Source: Cannabis sativa
Taxonomy: Eukaryota > Streptophyta > Magnoliopsida > Rosales > Cannabaceae
Direction of reading: 5' to 3'
DNA length: 64,000 nucleotides
Assembly (NCBI RefSeq): GCF_029168945.1
Contig: NC_083602.1
Coordinates: 76,838,600-76,902,599 of the forward strand
Of this stretch, positions 1-11,394 are shown piece by piece. The notes under the pieces were generated by a model, which did not search any database, was not told the DNA's origin, and worked only from the letters and a program-made list of their open reading frames with translations. Every line of letters begins with the position of its first letter. The first letter of the stretch is position 1. The translations under genes were made by a program, and so were the position numbers.

Positions 1-785
1 TTTCTAGTGTATTTAATTAAATAGAAAATTAATATTTAACTTGATTTACATCATCATACTTAAATATTTGAAATTTTTCTTATATATTTAATTAAATAGG
101 AAAATTATATTTTTTGTTGTAAATTAATTTTATTAATTAATTTTGGGCCAACATTAAATTAGAATAATTTTTCCAGGATTTATTTTTTATTTTATTATGC
201 ATTTTTCGAAAATTGTATTCTTATATACTTTAATTTTTCGAAATGCAATATATATTTATAGAAAATTAAATTTGAGTTGTAAATTAATTTAAATTAATTT
301 TGTAACAACTTAAGTTGAATATTTTTCTAAATATTTATTGGAAATTATTACTAAGATGGAAGAAATACATGTTATTTTCATATCCATCTAAGTAAAATTT
401 ATAAATATTAAATTAAAATTTATATTTAGAATTTTACATTCTAAATTAGAAATTTTAAATAAATATATATTTAAAATAAATAGATTTAATAAAGAGAATC
501 AAAGAAAATACAACTCACTTTAAATAATGAGCTTGATTATTATTAAGATATTCGATCTCCATTGTTGGTCTTACAAAAGTTAAATGTTTTCAATATAACC
601 TCGAGACGCTAGACTTCGTCCCCCTATGGATGGTTATTCGTTGAACGCATTTAACACCGTAAGATTTCATTTGATAAGTGTTTTGTAAGTTTTCGTCTCT
701 ATTAGACTCTCCCCTACGGTGACTACTTAGAGATAAACTTATGAAACATGAAACAATGGTGGAAGCTCAAAAAATGAGAATAACC

Positions 786-920
786 TTGACTCTCGCCTAC
801 CGGGACAACGTTGGATTCTTATTTTGATCGAATAAAAGGTTGCTAGAATGGTTTCTATTTTAGATGAGCTGACAACTCTATTCAATGAATGATACTTTGA
901 CTCTCGCCTACGGGACAACG
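786..920 (+). repeat. Leader direct repeat TTGACTCTCGCCTA (two copies)
   Basis: TTGACTCTCGCCTA followed by a CGGGACA-like tail occurs at 786 and again at 897, about 111 bases apart. A weaker third form lies near 1,280. The same pair is present in the leaders of C (18,112 and 18,214), D (35,199 and 35,309), E (minus, 40,220-40,241 and 40,333-40,354) and I (minus, 62,546-62,566 and 62,657-62,677). The pair is conserved beyond its AT-rich surroundings; its role is unknown. Confidence 0.7.
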
Positions 921-2084
921 TATCGGTTGTTGAAAACCTTGGAAATTATTTAGGATTGTATGTTTTAGTATTTTCACTGGTCATTCCTACTTGCTATATG
1001 TTTAATAATTTCTGAATTGTGTATGAATTTATATTGAACCATGTTATTTTCTGTTATTAAGTTGTAGTTTAATTTCGAATCTTCATTGTTGGTCTAACAT
1101 GTTTGTTTTTCTAATGAGATAAATCCCTAATGGATTTTCACCATTAGACATACATAATAGTGTAAGATCTCGAAAGATAAATATTGTATATGCAACATCT
1201 AGCTGTTCATCAATTGATGACACCTTAGACTAGTATTTTTTACAATATGAAACAAGAAGATTACATAAATAAGATTACTTTGTCTTTCGCTAATCGAAGC
1301 ATCGTTGGATTCTTATTTATAAACGAAATTATCCTAATTCCTCTTAGCTTATTCATTTCGAATTAGCTTTAAAAACATATCATTGGATGAATGGTCTATA
1401 AATCATTTCATGTCATTATATTTTCTCTTAAGAAATTAAATGACGCATATGATTATAATCCCAAAATTCTATTCCCAATTGATATAAATCCTCAATCTTA
1501 GAAATCTTCTACTTGTATGGGAAAATCTGACTTAGAGTTTGTATTAGTAGTGCTGGTCCAAGATAGAATTACTCATTATTTTTGGTATAAATTTAAGTCT
1601 TTGACTTTAATTTTAGATTCCAAATAGAAATTTTCTTATATTTCTAATTCCAGAATACAATACAGTTACACTTTCTCAAGTGTTTAATATCCATCTTCTA
1701 TTAATGGATTAAAACTGTATGGAATATGAGTTAGGTATTCTGTGACCAGGATCCACTTGCAGTATTCTAAGAACTCTTTGATGTAACTAAACCTATGTCA
1801 TCAAAAGACACTACCACCTTTTTTTTTTAATCTATGGCATTTGTATCTTGTTCATAGTGGATTTGACAAGATCAATCTCTGCAAAGAGTTAATATGCCTA
1901 TATCCACTGAAAGTAGTTCATCTCATTCGCAGATGGATGTACATTCAGGGGTGGATATGAGTTTTTCGTTGTATTCTTAAAACGATAACTCTAGATTATA
2001 CCTTTTAGCAAAGAAATTTGAAATATTTGAAAATTTTCATTAATTTCTAGCAATGGTTAAAACCATTAAGGTAAGTGGTTAAAG

Positions 2085-3715
2085 ATCTTGCGAACTGATA
2101 GGGGTGGAGAAATAGTTAGTAGATATGCAGTTCAAAGATCATTAAATTGATTTTTGAATTATATCCAAACTTACCTCCCCAGAAATTTCGAGTTGCATGT
2201 TAATGATTAGTTACTAGTCGTTGCCTAATTCCTTCTATGGTAATACAATTTCAGAATGATGTAATGGTTGTATACTTAATGTAAAACATTACTAGATTCA
2301 TGGATGACCTAATCAAAAATCTTGAGAAAAGCTAGAACTGTTAACCATGGTTTGTTAGCTATTCTAAGTGATTAGGGGTGGACCATCCCATTGTCAATAG
2401 ATAAGAAAGTGCTTCTTCAAACAAATACTACTTTTCTAAGAAAATGAGTAAGTCTGAAAAACAAGTAGCAAATAAAGGAGATATTTAATTCTTGATTCCA
2501 AAAGTGTTCTATCATCTTATATAACATATGATGATCCCACTGCCTCTGTTGTCTTGTCACAACCGAAGAGATCAATACCATTTAGTTTTCTTAGACATAA
2601 TTCACGGTGCCTTGTCGTAGTGGGAGAGTTTCTAGGAACTCACCTTCTTATGACTTGGGAGACACTAGTGATTAAAATCCATTGTGAGTTTAAACAAGTA
2701 ATGGATTGTCAAGATAAGAAACTAAGAAGAAAGCCAATAGAGCTATGGTTTAATCCATTCACATGGAATAACCTAAAGTTTTCTATTACAAGGACATAAA
2801 AGGAAATTTTAGTTAATAAGTCTATTCTATGGACTTAACAAACTTCCTGTTCCTAGTATTATAGGTTTGAGTTTATCTAAACCTATGGCTTGTGGTATAC
2901 CTGGTAATTACTTACTCTAATGCAAGCAACTTACTTTAGTAAGATGCTGAAGCATTTTCTTTCTAATGGCAATCTATAGAAGCTTCATAACTTCTTAGGT
3001 ATAGATTTTATTTATCTAAGGAAAAGTCTTAACTATTCCAGAAAAGATAAAGCCATGAAAGAATTTCTTATATCAACAGTGAGAGGTCTTAGATATGCTT
3101 TTGTATGCCTTAGACCAGACACCTACTGTTGAGTGGGAGTAATGAGTAGGTATCAGATTAATCCAGGAGAAGAACATTGGAAGACAATCAAGTAAATCCT
3201 AAGATTAAGAAGAGGAACTATATGTTAGTCTATAAGGGTATGTTTAAAACTCTTAGACTACACCATATCAGATTTCGAAATTTGCCTTTGTGCTAGTAAA
3301 TCTTTCTGATAAGATGGTGGTTACTCTGGGGGTGGAATAGTGATTTTGGAGAAGTGTAAAAACCTATCTGAAGTCTCTAGGTCTACCAGAGAGGGACTGA
3401 ATGTTAAAGTCTGCGGGGAAAGGTACTTATTCAGTCTAAGGAAAGTTCTATACATCTTTGGCACCATTCCAAATTGCCTTAAACTACTAGTGTTAATTTC
3501 CTGATTAACCAAAAGTAGTTGCCAAAGGTATAGAATCCAGTATCCCAAGAGAGTAGACATATAGAGAGGAATTTCACATTATCAATGATTTTGTGATTAA
3601 AGGAAGAGTAATGGTGGAGAAAAGGTTGTGGTTAATTCAACCTTTCAGATCCTATTACAAGGAGTTTACTACTACTACACTTGATTTGTATATCAAGGTG
3701 TTGAGATTATTTGAA
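2085..3715 (+). pseudogene. Decayed copia pol (integrase-RT-RNase H) of element G
   Basis: Nucleotide similarity to the intact pol of element B is clear in patches: the RTDRGG integrase motif, the CGTAGTGGGAG linker segment near 2,615, and the RNase H region near 3,320-3,370, where a G-run precedes a tryptophan-rich stretch. The reading frame changes many times, and an open stretch of 81 codons at 2,554-2,799 is only a piece of the linker in a shifted frame. The same short open stretch is found at 36,961-37,206 (+) and 60,701-60,946 (-), and in a shorter form at 26,348-26,581 (-). The decayed form was therefore copied as a unit. No catalytic RT box is readable. Confidence 0.8.
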
Positions 3716-3752
3716 ACGAACTTTTTGTTTTATATTAGTGCAAGTGGGAGTT

Positions 3753-5649
3753 TGTTGGGTTTTATGCCCTAAATAAAACTCATTTCAATATAATCAGATT
3801 TACTTATTAATATAGATCAGAAATAACATTTAATGTTGCATGGTTCACATGATTTATTTCATGATTATATGTACATAATGTATAAATTCATCTGAAATCT
3901 TTTCACATACTTGATCCTGTTTATTGTGCCGTCAACACATTGGAAAGTAAACATGACTATGTGAATAAAGTTTCCTAGATTTATCAGACATAGGGTTTTA
4001 CTGATATGATAATCTACAACAGAGTTTACTTGCATTTGGAGAAGTGCTGTGTTCTTTCCAGAATATTGGTTAAAGTAAAGCTCAGGTTGGATGCATGGAG
4101 TATGCATCAGAAGGGACCGATATTGAACTTTGACTTAGATTTAATTAAACTTACCGTAAAATCTATTCAAGTCAATATCGCCTAGTTGATCCTAGATCAA
4201 ATGATCTTAATCCTGTTATGATTAGGCTCAATCTTGAAAGGCTGTTCGTGTTCCTTGAATTGTTAGTTAAGCCTACTTTTAGGTCAGGGTGATACGTACT
4301 TTTTGGGAACACGGTAGTGCAATTGAGTGGGAGCGCTAGCATAAACATGGAATCTATAGCTTCTATCTGGCGAATAGTAAGCAAAGGATGATCTCCTTCG
4401 AGCTTGACCAAACGAAAATAAATGGTGGAGATCTCATTTCACATAAGCTGAAATATCATTTATACGGGGTCAAGTGTTTTAAGGATAAAATACATAGTAG
4501 GGTGTTACGGTAATTTAATCCCTTTACTGTGTAGATCATTCATATAGAGGATCATTGATCACATTAGGATTATAACAATGGATAACTAATGATGTGTCTA
4601 TATGGTGGAACATATAGAGCATTCTATATACTGAGAGTGCAATTCTAAGTTCTATGCGTGGATTCAACGAAGAATTAATAAGTTAGTGAATTTTAGTGCT
4701 AAATTCTTGATCTACTTATTGGAAGCTCGGTTATATAGACCCATGGTCCCCCCACTAGTTGAGATAATATTGCTTGTAAGACTCATGTAATTGGTTTTGA
4801 TTAATCAATTATAATTCTCAAATTAGACTGTGTCTATTTGTGAATTTTTCACTAAGTAAGGGCGAAATTGTAAAGAAAGAGTTTATAGGGGCATATTTGT
4901 TAATTATGATACTTTGTATGGTTCAATTAATAAATATGATAAATGACAATATTATTTAATAATTATTTATAGTTATTAAATAGTTAGAATTGGCATTTAA
5001 ATGGTTGAATTAGAAAATTGGCGTTTTTGAGAAAATCAGATGCAGAAAAGGTAAAACTGCAAAATTGCAAAAAGTGAGGCCCAAATCCACTAGTATAGGG
5101 CCAGCCACTTTTGTAGGAAATTTAAACTGATATTTTCATTATTTTAATGCCAAATAATTCAAACCTAACCCTAGTGGAATGCTATAAATAGATAGTGAAG
5201 GCTTCAGGAAAATTACACTTAAATTTTCTATTTTTCCTTCAGAGAAAAACCTGAGCCTTTCTCTTTCCCTATCTTTAGCTGCCACTTCTTCTTTCTCTTC
5301 CCTCTTGAATTTCAAAATCCTTAGTGTATGAGTAGTGCCCACACACATCAAGTGATACCTCAATCATAGTGAGGAAGATCGTGAAGAAAGACTTTCAGCA
5401 AGAAGAAGGTTTCAGCATCAAAGATTCAGAGAAAGAGATCCAGGTTCAGATATTGATAATGCTCTGCTACAGAAAGGAATCAAGGGCTAGATATCTGAAC
5501 GGAAGGAGTCATATTATTCCGCTGCACCCAATGTAAGGTTTCTTAAACTTTATATGTGTTTAATTTATCGTTTTAGAAAGTTCATATTTAGGGTGTTAAA
5601 CAACATACTTGTGAGTAGATCTAAGATCCTGGTAAAATAATTTCCAACA
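3753..5649 (+). repeat. 3' LTR of copia element G (LTR A), 1,897 bp
   Basis: The LTR opens with TGTTGGG and closes with TTCCAACA, the terminal inverted repeat shared by all LTRs of this family here. A TATA box (TATAAATA, 5,183-5,190) places the start of R about 30 bases downstream, leaving ~430 bp of R plus U5. The first ~150 bp are of the D type (also in D, E and I), different from B, C and H. It directly abuts integrase codons of element B at 5,650, so element G is inserted in B. The right-hand target base pairs would be CCTAG; the left copy is outside the window. Confidence 0.92.
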
Positions 5650-7864
5650 CCTAGCACTCCACAGCAAAATGGAGTTGCAGAAAGACGGAATCACACACTT
5701 TTGGAAATTGTTAGGTCCATGCTTAGTTTTTCAACTCTACCCACGTCCTTCTGGGGATATGCAATTCAGATGGCAACCGACATTTTAAATGTTGTTCCAT
5801 CTAAATCAATCCCTAAGACACCTTTAGAACTATGGATTGGTCGTACACCTAGTTTACGCCATTACAGAATCTGGGGGTGCCCTGCTCATGTCTTAAGAAA
5901 GAAAGATGGCAAACTTGAGTCACTAACTGAAGTTTGCATGTTTGTCGGAAATTCTAAAGAGACTAGGGGTGGATTATTTTATAGTCGCAAGGATGATAAA
6001 GTGTTTGTTTCCACAAACGCCACTTTCCTTGAAGATGACTATATTAAGAATTTCAAATCACAAAGTAAAGTAGTGTTGGAGGAAATGCTTTCAGATATAA
6101 GTCCTTCCAATGTTCCGTCCTCTTCCACTCGTGAAGAGGACTATCCCACTCCCTCAGTCGAACCAACTGAGAAAACTACTGCTAAATTTCATGTTCAGAT
6201 GATCACCGCTCCTCGTCGTAGTGGGAGGGTTTCAACAAAACCAGCTCGTTATGGCTTGGATGGTGAAATCAATATGGTCGTTGGTGACGGTATTGAAGAC
6301 GATCCATTAACCTATAAACAGGCAATGGCTAGTCTGCAACGGAAACGATGGTCGACCGACATGGATTCAGAAATGGATTCCATGAAAAAGAACAAAGTCT
6401 GGAAATATGTAGACGCACCTGACGACTATCATCCGATAGGATGCAAGTGGGTTTACAAGAAGAAAAGAGGAGCTGGAGGTGAAGTCGAAACTTTTAAAGC
6501 TAGACTTGTAGCCAAGGGTTATACCCAAAGAGACGGTGTGGACTATGAGGAAACTTTTAGTCCTGTTGCCATGGTCAAATCCATCCGAATTCTTCTCTCC
6601 ATAGCTGCTGCTTTCGATTATGAAATCTGGCAAATGGATGTCAAGACTGCCTTCCTTAATGGGGTACTTGAAGAAACCATCTATATGGAGCAACCAGAAG
6701 GTTATGTTCTTCCTGGGCAGGAAAAGAAAGTTTGCAAACTAAATAGGTCTATCTATGGACTTAAGCAAGCTTCTCGCTCATGGAACAAAAGGTTTGATGA
6801 AATCAACAAGACCTACGGCTTTCTTCAAAATGAAGATTGTGTTTACCAACTCAAGGAAGACCAAGTAGTAGTATTCCTGGTCCTTTATGTTGATGACATT
6901 TTGATTATTGGAAACAATATCAAGAAAATGACTCACATCAAGGAATGGCTCAACACTCAATTCGATATGAAAGATTTGGGTGAAGCAGCCTATGTTCTTG
7001 GTATTCAGATTATCAGAAACCGGAAGAATAGATCTCTTGCTCTCTCTCAAACAACCTACATTGACAAAGTTTTAGAGAGATTCTCCATGAACAACACCAA
7101 TGGGGCAAACATGCCTTCTAGATATGGTATTCGTCTATCTAAGGAACAGTCTCCTACTGATCCTCAAGAGATAGAGGACATGGCGAAAATTCCTTATGCT
7201 TCTGCAGTTGGAAGTCTAATGTATGCAATGTTATGCACTAGACCTGACATCTGCTATGCAGTTGGAATCGTGAGCAGGTATCAGTCAAATCCAGGACAAC
7301 AACATTGGAATGCAGTTAAGTATATTCTAAAATACTTAAAGAGTACAAGGAATCTTGTGTTAGTCTACAAGGGTGGTGCTTTAAATCCCATAGGCTACAC
7401 TGATTCAGATTTCCAGGCAAGTCTTCAAGACAGGAAATCTACATCTGGGATGGTGTTTACTCTTGGGGGGTGGAGCAGTGGTTTGGAGAAGTGCAAAACA
7501 AACCGCGATATCGGACTCGACTATGGAAGCTGAATACATAGCTACAGCCGAAGCTACTAAAGAACTTGTCTGGCTAAGAAAGTTCTTCACCAGCATCGGT
7601 GTCGTGCCTGGAATGGAAAAGCCTCTAGTCCTACTTTGTGATAATAATGGAGCAATAGCTAACAGTAAGGAACCTCGAAGCCACAAGAGAAGCAAACACA
7701 TTGAAAGGAAGTATCACATCATCAGAGAATATGTGGCAAGAGGGGATGTACTGGTTGAGAAAGTGGACACAAAAGATAACTTAGCTGATCCATTCACCAA
7801 AGTCTTGGTCGTGACTGCATTTGAAAAGCACTGTCAGAATTTAGGATTAATTGATATGTACTGA
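5650..7864 (+). pseudogene. pol: Copia pol of element B: integrase C-terminus, reverse transcriptase, RNase H (5' disrupted, one frameshift)
   Basis: Encodes the end of a Ty1/copia polyprotein that would reverse-transcribe and integrate element RNA. The visible order is the integrase tail (STPQQNGVAERRN at 5,653 onward), a variable linker, RT with QMDVKTAFLNG (near 6,630) and the catalytic YVDDI (near 6,886), then RNase H with DNNGAIA (near 7,640) ending IDMY at 7,861. The frame is open from 5,701 to about 7,465, where an extra G in a six-G run shifts it. The rest is read in the next frame from about 7,463 to 7,864. Removing one G restores the normal copia order, so this is a single indel in otherwise well-preserved pol, either real or a homopolymer sequencing error. 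The gag, protease and first half of integrase were separated by insertion of element G and lie outside the window. Confidence 0.93.
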
Positions 7865-7893
7865 TTAGTTTTATATTAGTGCAAGTGAGAGTT

Positions 7894-9786
7894 TGTTGGG
7901 TTTTATGCCCTAAATAAAACTCCATTTCAATGTAATCTATTTTATTCAACATCAATAAAGAAACAGAAGTATTTTTCATTCATTTGTGTATGTTTTGGTT
8001 CACCTTATCAATTGCTTGTCTATTTGATTTAAAAATTCATCTGAAACCCTTTTCACATACTTGATCCTGTTTATTGTGTTGTCAACACTTTAGAAAGTAA
8101 ACATGACTATGTGAATAAAGTTTTCTAGATTTATCAGACACAGGGTTTTACTGATATGATAATCTACAACAAGAGTTTACTTGCATTTGGAGAAATGCTA
8201 TGTTCTTTCCAGAACATTGGTTAAAGTAAAACTCAGGTTGGATGCATGGAGTATGCATCGGAAGGGACCGATATTGAACTTTGACTTAGATTTATTAAAC
8301 TTATCGTAATATCTATTCAAGTCAATATCGCCTAGTTGATCCTAGATCAAATGTTCTTAATCCTGTTATGATTAGGCTCAATCTCGAAAGGCTATTCGTG
8401 TTCTTTGATTTGTTAGTTAAGCCTACTTTTAGGTCAGGGTGATACATACATTTTGGGAACACGGTAGTGCAATTGAGTGGGAGCGCTAACATAAACATGG
8501 AATCTATAACTTCTATCTGGCGAATAGTTAGCAAAGGATGATATCTTTCGAGCTTGACCAAACGAAAATAAATGGTGGAGTACTCATTTCACATAAGCTG
8601 AAATATCATTTATACGGAGTCAAGTGTTTTAAGGATAAAATACTTAGTAGGGTGTAACGGTAATCTAATCCCTTTACAGTATAGATCATTCATATAGAGG
8701 ATCATTGATCAAATTAGGATTATAACAATGGATAACTAATGATGTGTCTATATGGTGGAATATATAGAGCATTCTATATACTGAGAGTGCAATTCTAAGT
8801 TCTATGTGTGGATTCAACGAAGAATTAATAAGTCAGTGAATTTAGGTAATAAATTCTTGATCTGCTTATTGGAAGCTCGGTTATATAGACCCATGGTCCC
8901 CCCACTAGTTGAGATAATATTGCTTGTAAGACTCATGTAATTGGTTTTGATTAATCAATTATAATTCTCAAATTAGACTATGTCTATTTGTGAATTTTTC
9001 ACTAAGTAAGGGCGAAATTGTAAAGAAAGAGTTTTAGGGGCATATTATTTAATTATGATACTTTGTATGGTTCAATTAATAAATATGATAAATGACAATA
9101 TTATTTAATAATTATTTATAGTTATTAAATAGTTAGAATTGGCATTTAAATGGTTGAATTTGAAAATTGGCGTTTTTGAGAAAATGAGATACAAAAGTGA
9201 TAAAACTGCAAAATTACAAAAAGTGAGGCCCAAATCCATATTGCCATGGCAGGCCACTTTTATAGGAATTATCCTCTGATATTTTTATTATTTTAATGCC
9301 AAATAATTCAAACCTAACCCTAGTGGAATGCTATAAATAGATAGTGAAAGCTTCAAGAAAATTACACACTTCTCATTCAGAAAAACCTGAGCCTCTCTCT
9401 CTATACCTTGGCCGCCCACTCTCTCTCTCTCTCTTCTTCCTTAAGATTTCGAAAAACTTAGTGATTAGAGTAGTACCCACACACAGCAAGTGATACCTCA
9501 ATCATAGTGAGGAAGATCGTGAAGAAAGACTTTCAGCAAGAAGGAGTTTCAGCACTAAAGAATCAGAGAAAGAGATCCAGGTTCAGATCTTGATAATACT
9601 TTGCGACATAAAGGATACAAGGGTTAGAGATCTGAACGGAAGGAGTCATATTATTCCGCTGCACCCAATGTAAGGTTTACTAAACTTTATATGTGTTTAT
9701 TTCATCGTTTTAGAAAGTTCATATTTAGGGTGTTAATCAACATACTTGTGAGTAGATCTAAGATCCTTGTAAAATAATTTCCAACA
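7894..9786 (+). repeat. 3' LTR of copia element B (LTR B), 1,893 bp
   Basis: TGTTGGG...CCAACA boundaries, directly downstream of RNase H and a GCAAGTGAGAGTT purine tract. A TATA box (TATAAATAG) is at 9,332-9,340. The first ~150 bp match LTRs C and H rather than A, D, E and I. The rest resembles A and D, including the cluster of CTCTCT near 9,420. The sequence that follows (AGTTT...) is unrelated, so this is the outer right end of element B. Confidence 0.92.
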
Positions 9787-10976
9787 AGTTTTAAATCCTA
9801 ATGTGCATTTTTCTTTCAAAACTCAAATATGTGCCTCGTATTCTTTATGACTCGAAGAGTCCACAATCATAACGAAAGCCAATATTGAATCCTTTTATAA
9901 AAAAAATCACACATTGCACATTCCAAAACTGTCATGAGGATCAATATATCAAAGAGATTACAAACTAACATGAATCAAAAAGTTTCTAAAAGCTTAAAAA
10001 GCTTGAAACTTGTTAATGGCATGTACAAAAATGCGATCCCCAAGAAGAGAAGATGAGACATATATAGGGAGAGGATGAAAGATCCAAAAGCAGGCCATGC
10101 AAAAAGCCTGCACTTGGCTAGATAAGGTTGTACAACAGAGACTACTTCCAAATGAAACGAGAGCTAGAAAGTCTCTATCTACCTGGCGTCCGCACAAGGA
10201 CATGGCAGGAAAATGTTATCCTAAATTTTATCCACCTGACCTGGAATGTCTACGTAAGCCAAAGATAGAGTACAAGTGGAGTACAACCCCACCAATAGCA
10301 GAACAGAGCCTCCATGCAAGATATAGTAAAACTGTCAAGTAGCAATTGAAGGGAGTGAAGCGAGCCCACGAGGAGTTGTACCAACATCCTTGGCCAGGCA
10401 AGAGGAGCCTATAGGCTAGCTAGGGTGAGCCTATAGGCCAGCCAGCATCTGTGCACAAGCTGGCTGGCCAAGAAGTGACTTTCGGACCCAAGAAGCCTCT
10501 GTTCGACTAAGGGAACCTGACCACTTCAAGGGAACAATGTACAAAGTTTTCCTTAACTTACAAAAGGCTAGCCTCGACACTCAAAGGCTAGCCTCCTCTT
10601 GGTGGAGCTATAGTGACCTGCTAGGTCCTGACAGGACCATGGTCGACTAGGATTGACCTGGCAGAACCGTGGTTGACCAGACTTCCCTGTAGGTCTATGG
10701 GCAGCCAGGATTGAATTTGCATGACTCCAACTCTACACGTGGACATAAGGAATAGGCTACAAATTGGGCCCTAAATGCCCAACAGAATGTCTGAATAATA
10801 TCCAAATTTATGGGCACTTTAGTCTTTTGTAATTTTCTAACAAACTATGTAAATATCTAGAATTTAAATTTGTAATCTAAGGTTTAGGCCTTCTATATAA
10901 AGGCTTTAACCCTAGCCTAGAAACTAAAGTTTCCTCTAAGTCACCAAGCCTCCAAATAGCTCTAAGTCCGAAAGCC

Positions 10977-11066
<90 letters not shown>

Positions 11067-11394
11067 GCCCCAAGGGCTCTCCCTCTCCTCTTTTCATCTC
11101 TCTCACATGCCTACCCTAGGTTGTCCAACACCCTAAGTTGTTTAACACTTGAGATCTGCCCACTGATTCATACTTTGTAATCCTAAAGGTGCTATAACAG
11201 ATCCCACCTATAGTAATCTAGATAGTAGTTCCCTCGGTATAAATACAACCAAGAGGGGAGTAGGTTATTACCCGCTATCACAAGGGGGTCGAACCTCTAT
11301 AACAAATCTCTGTGTTTGTTATTTTTCATTCTTTGTTTGTGTAACATGTGGCAAGCATCAGATCCTTACGACCCCGCTGGTGGTTGATCACTTT
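9787..11394. other. Unassigned non-coding stretch, LTR-like in its right half
   Basis: No coding similarity is recognisable. 10,380-10,700 contains short dispersed words around GGCTAG, GCCTATAGGC and GACCTGG. From about 10,740 the layout resembles an LTR: a TATA-like box TATATAA (about 10,894), a microsatellite in the presumed transcribed leader, and a segment with GTCGAACCTCTATAACA before a T-rich end near 11,395, as seen in many Ty3/gypsy LTRs. I could not find its left end, a partner LTR or a target duplication, so the class is a guess. LINE-alpha coding sequence begins immediately to the right. Confidence 0.4.
10981..11064. repeat. (TC)42 microsatellite
   Basis: Uninterrupted TC dinucleotide run of 84 bases. 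It lies about 90 bases downstream of a TATA-like box in the LTR-like stretch. Confidence 0.98.

Larger units (their letters stand above)
1..3752 (+). mobile_element. Copia element G, internal region (leader and decayed pol), 5' end outside window
   Basis: Position 1 aligns by eye with position 34,431 of complete element D, and the match continues to the LTR start at 3,753. The first ~1.7 kb is AT-rich untranslated leader. From about 2,085 the sequence is recognisable copia pol: an integrase piece around RTDRGG at 2,090-2,110, the integrase-to-RT linker at 2,570-2,700, and RT/RNase H similarity to 3,700. All of it is broken by stops and frameshifts. It ends with the purine-rich tract AAGTGGGAGTT just before the LTR, as expected for a plus-strand primer. 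The same breaks recur in D, E and I, so the decay predates this insertion. Whether any small product is made is unknown; I infer none. Confidence 0.85.

Noticed and set aside
2554..2799. 81-codon open frame found in three to four places as a possible conserved gene
   Set aside because: It is a shifted-frame remnant of the integrase-to-RT linker of decayed copia copies, shared by descent.
10097..10342. 81-codon open frame in the unassigned stretch
   Set aside because: No recognisable domain, no partner copies, and it lies in repeat-like sequence.
10981..11064. Dinucleotide array considered as a structured repeat or array element
   Set aside because: Simple (TC)42 microsatellite, no spacer structure.
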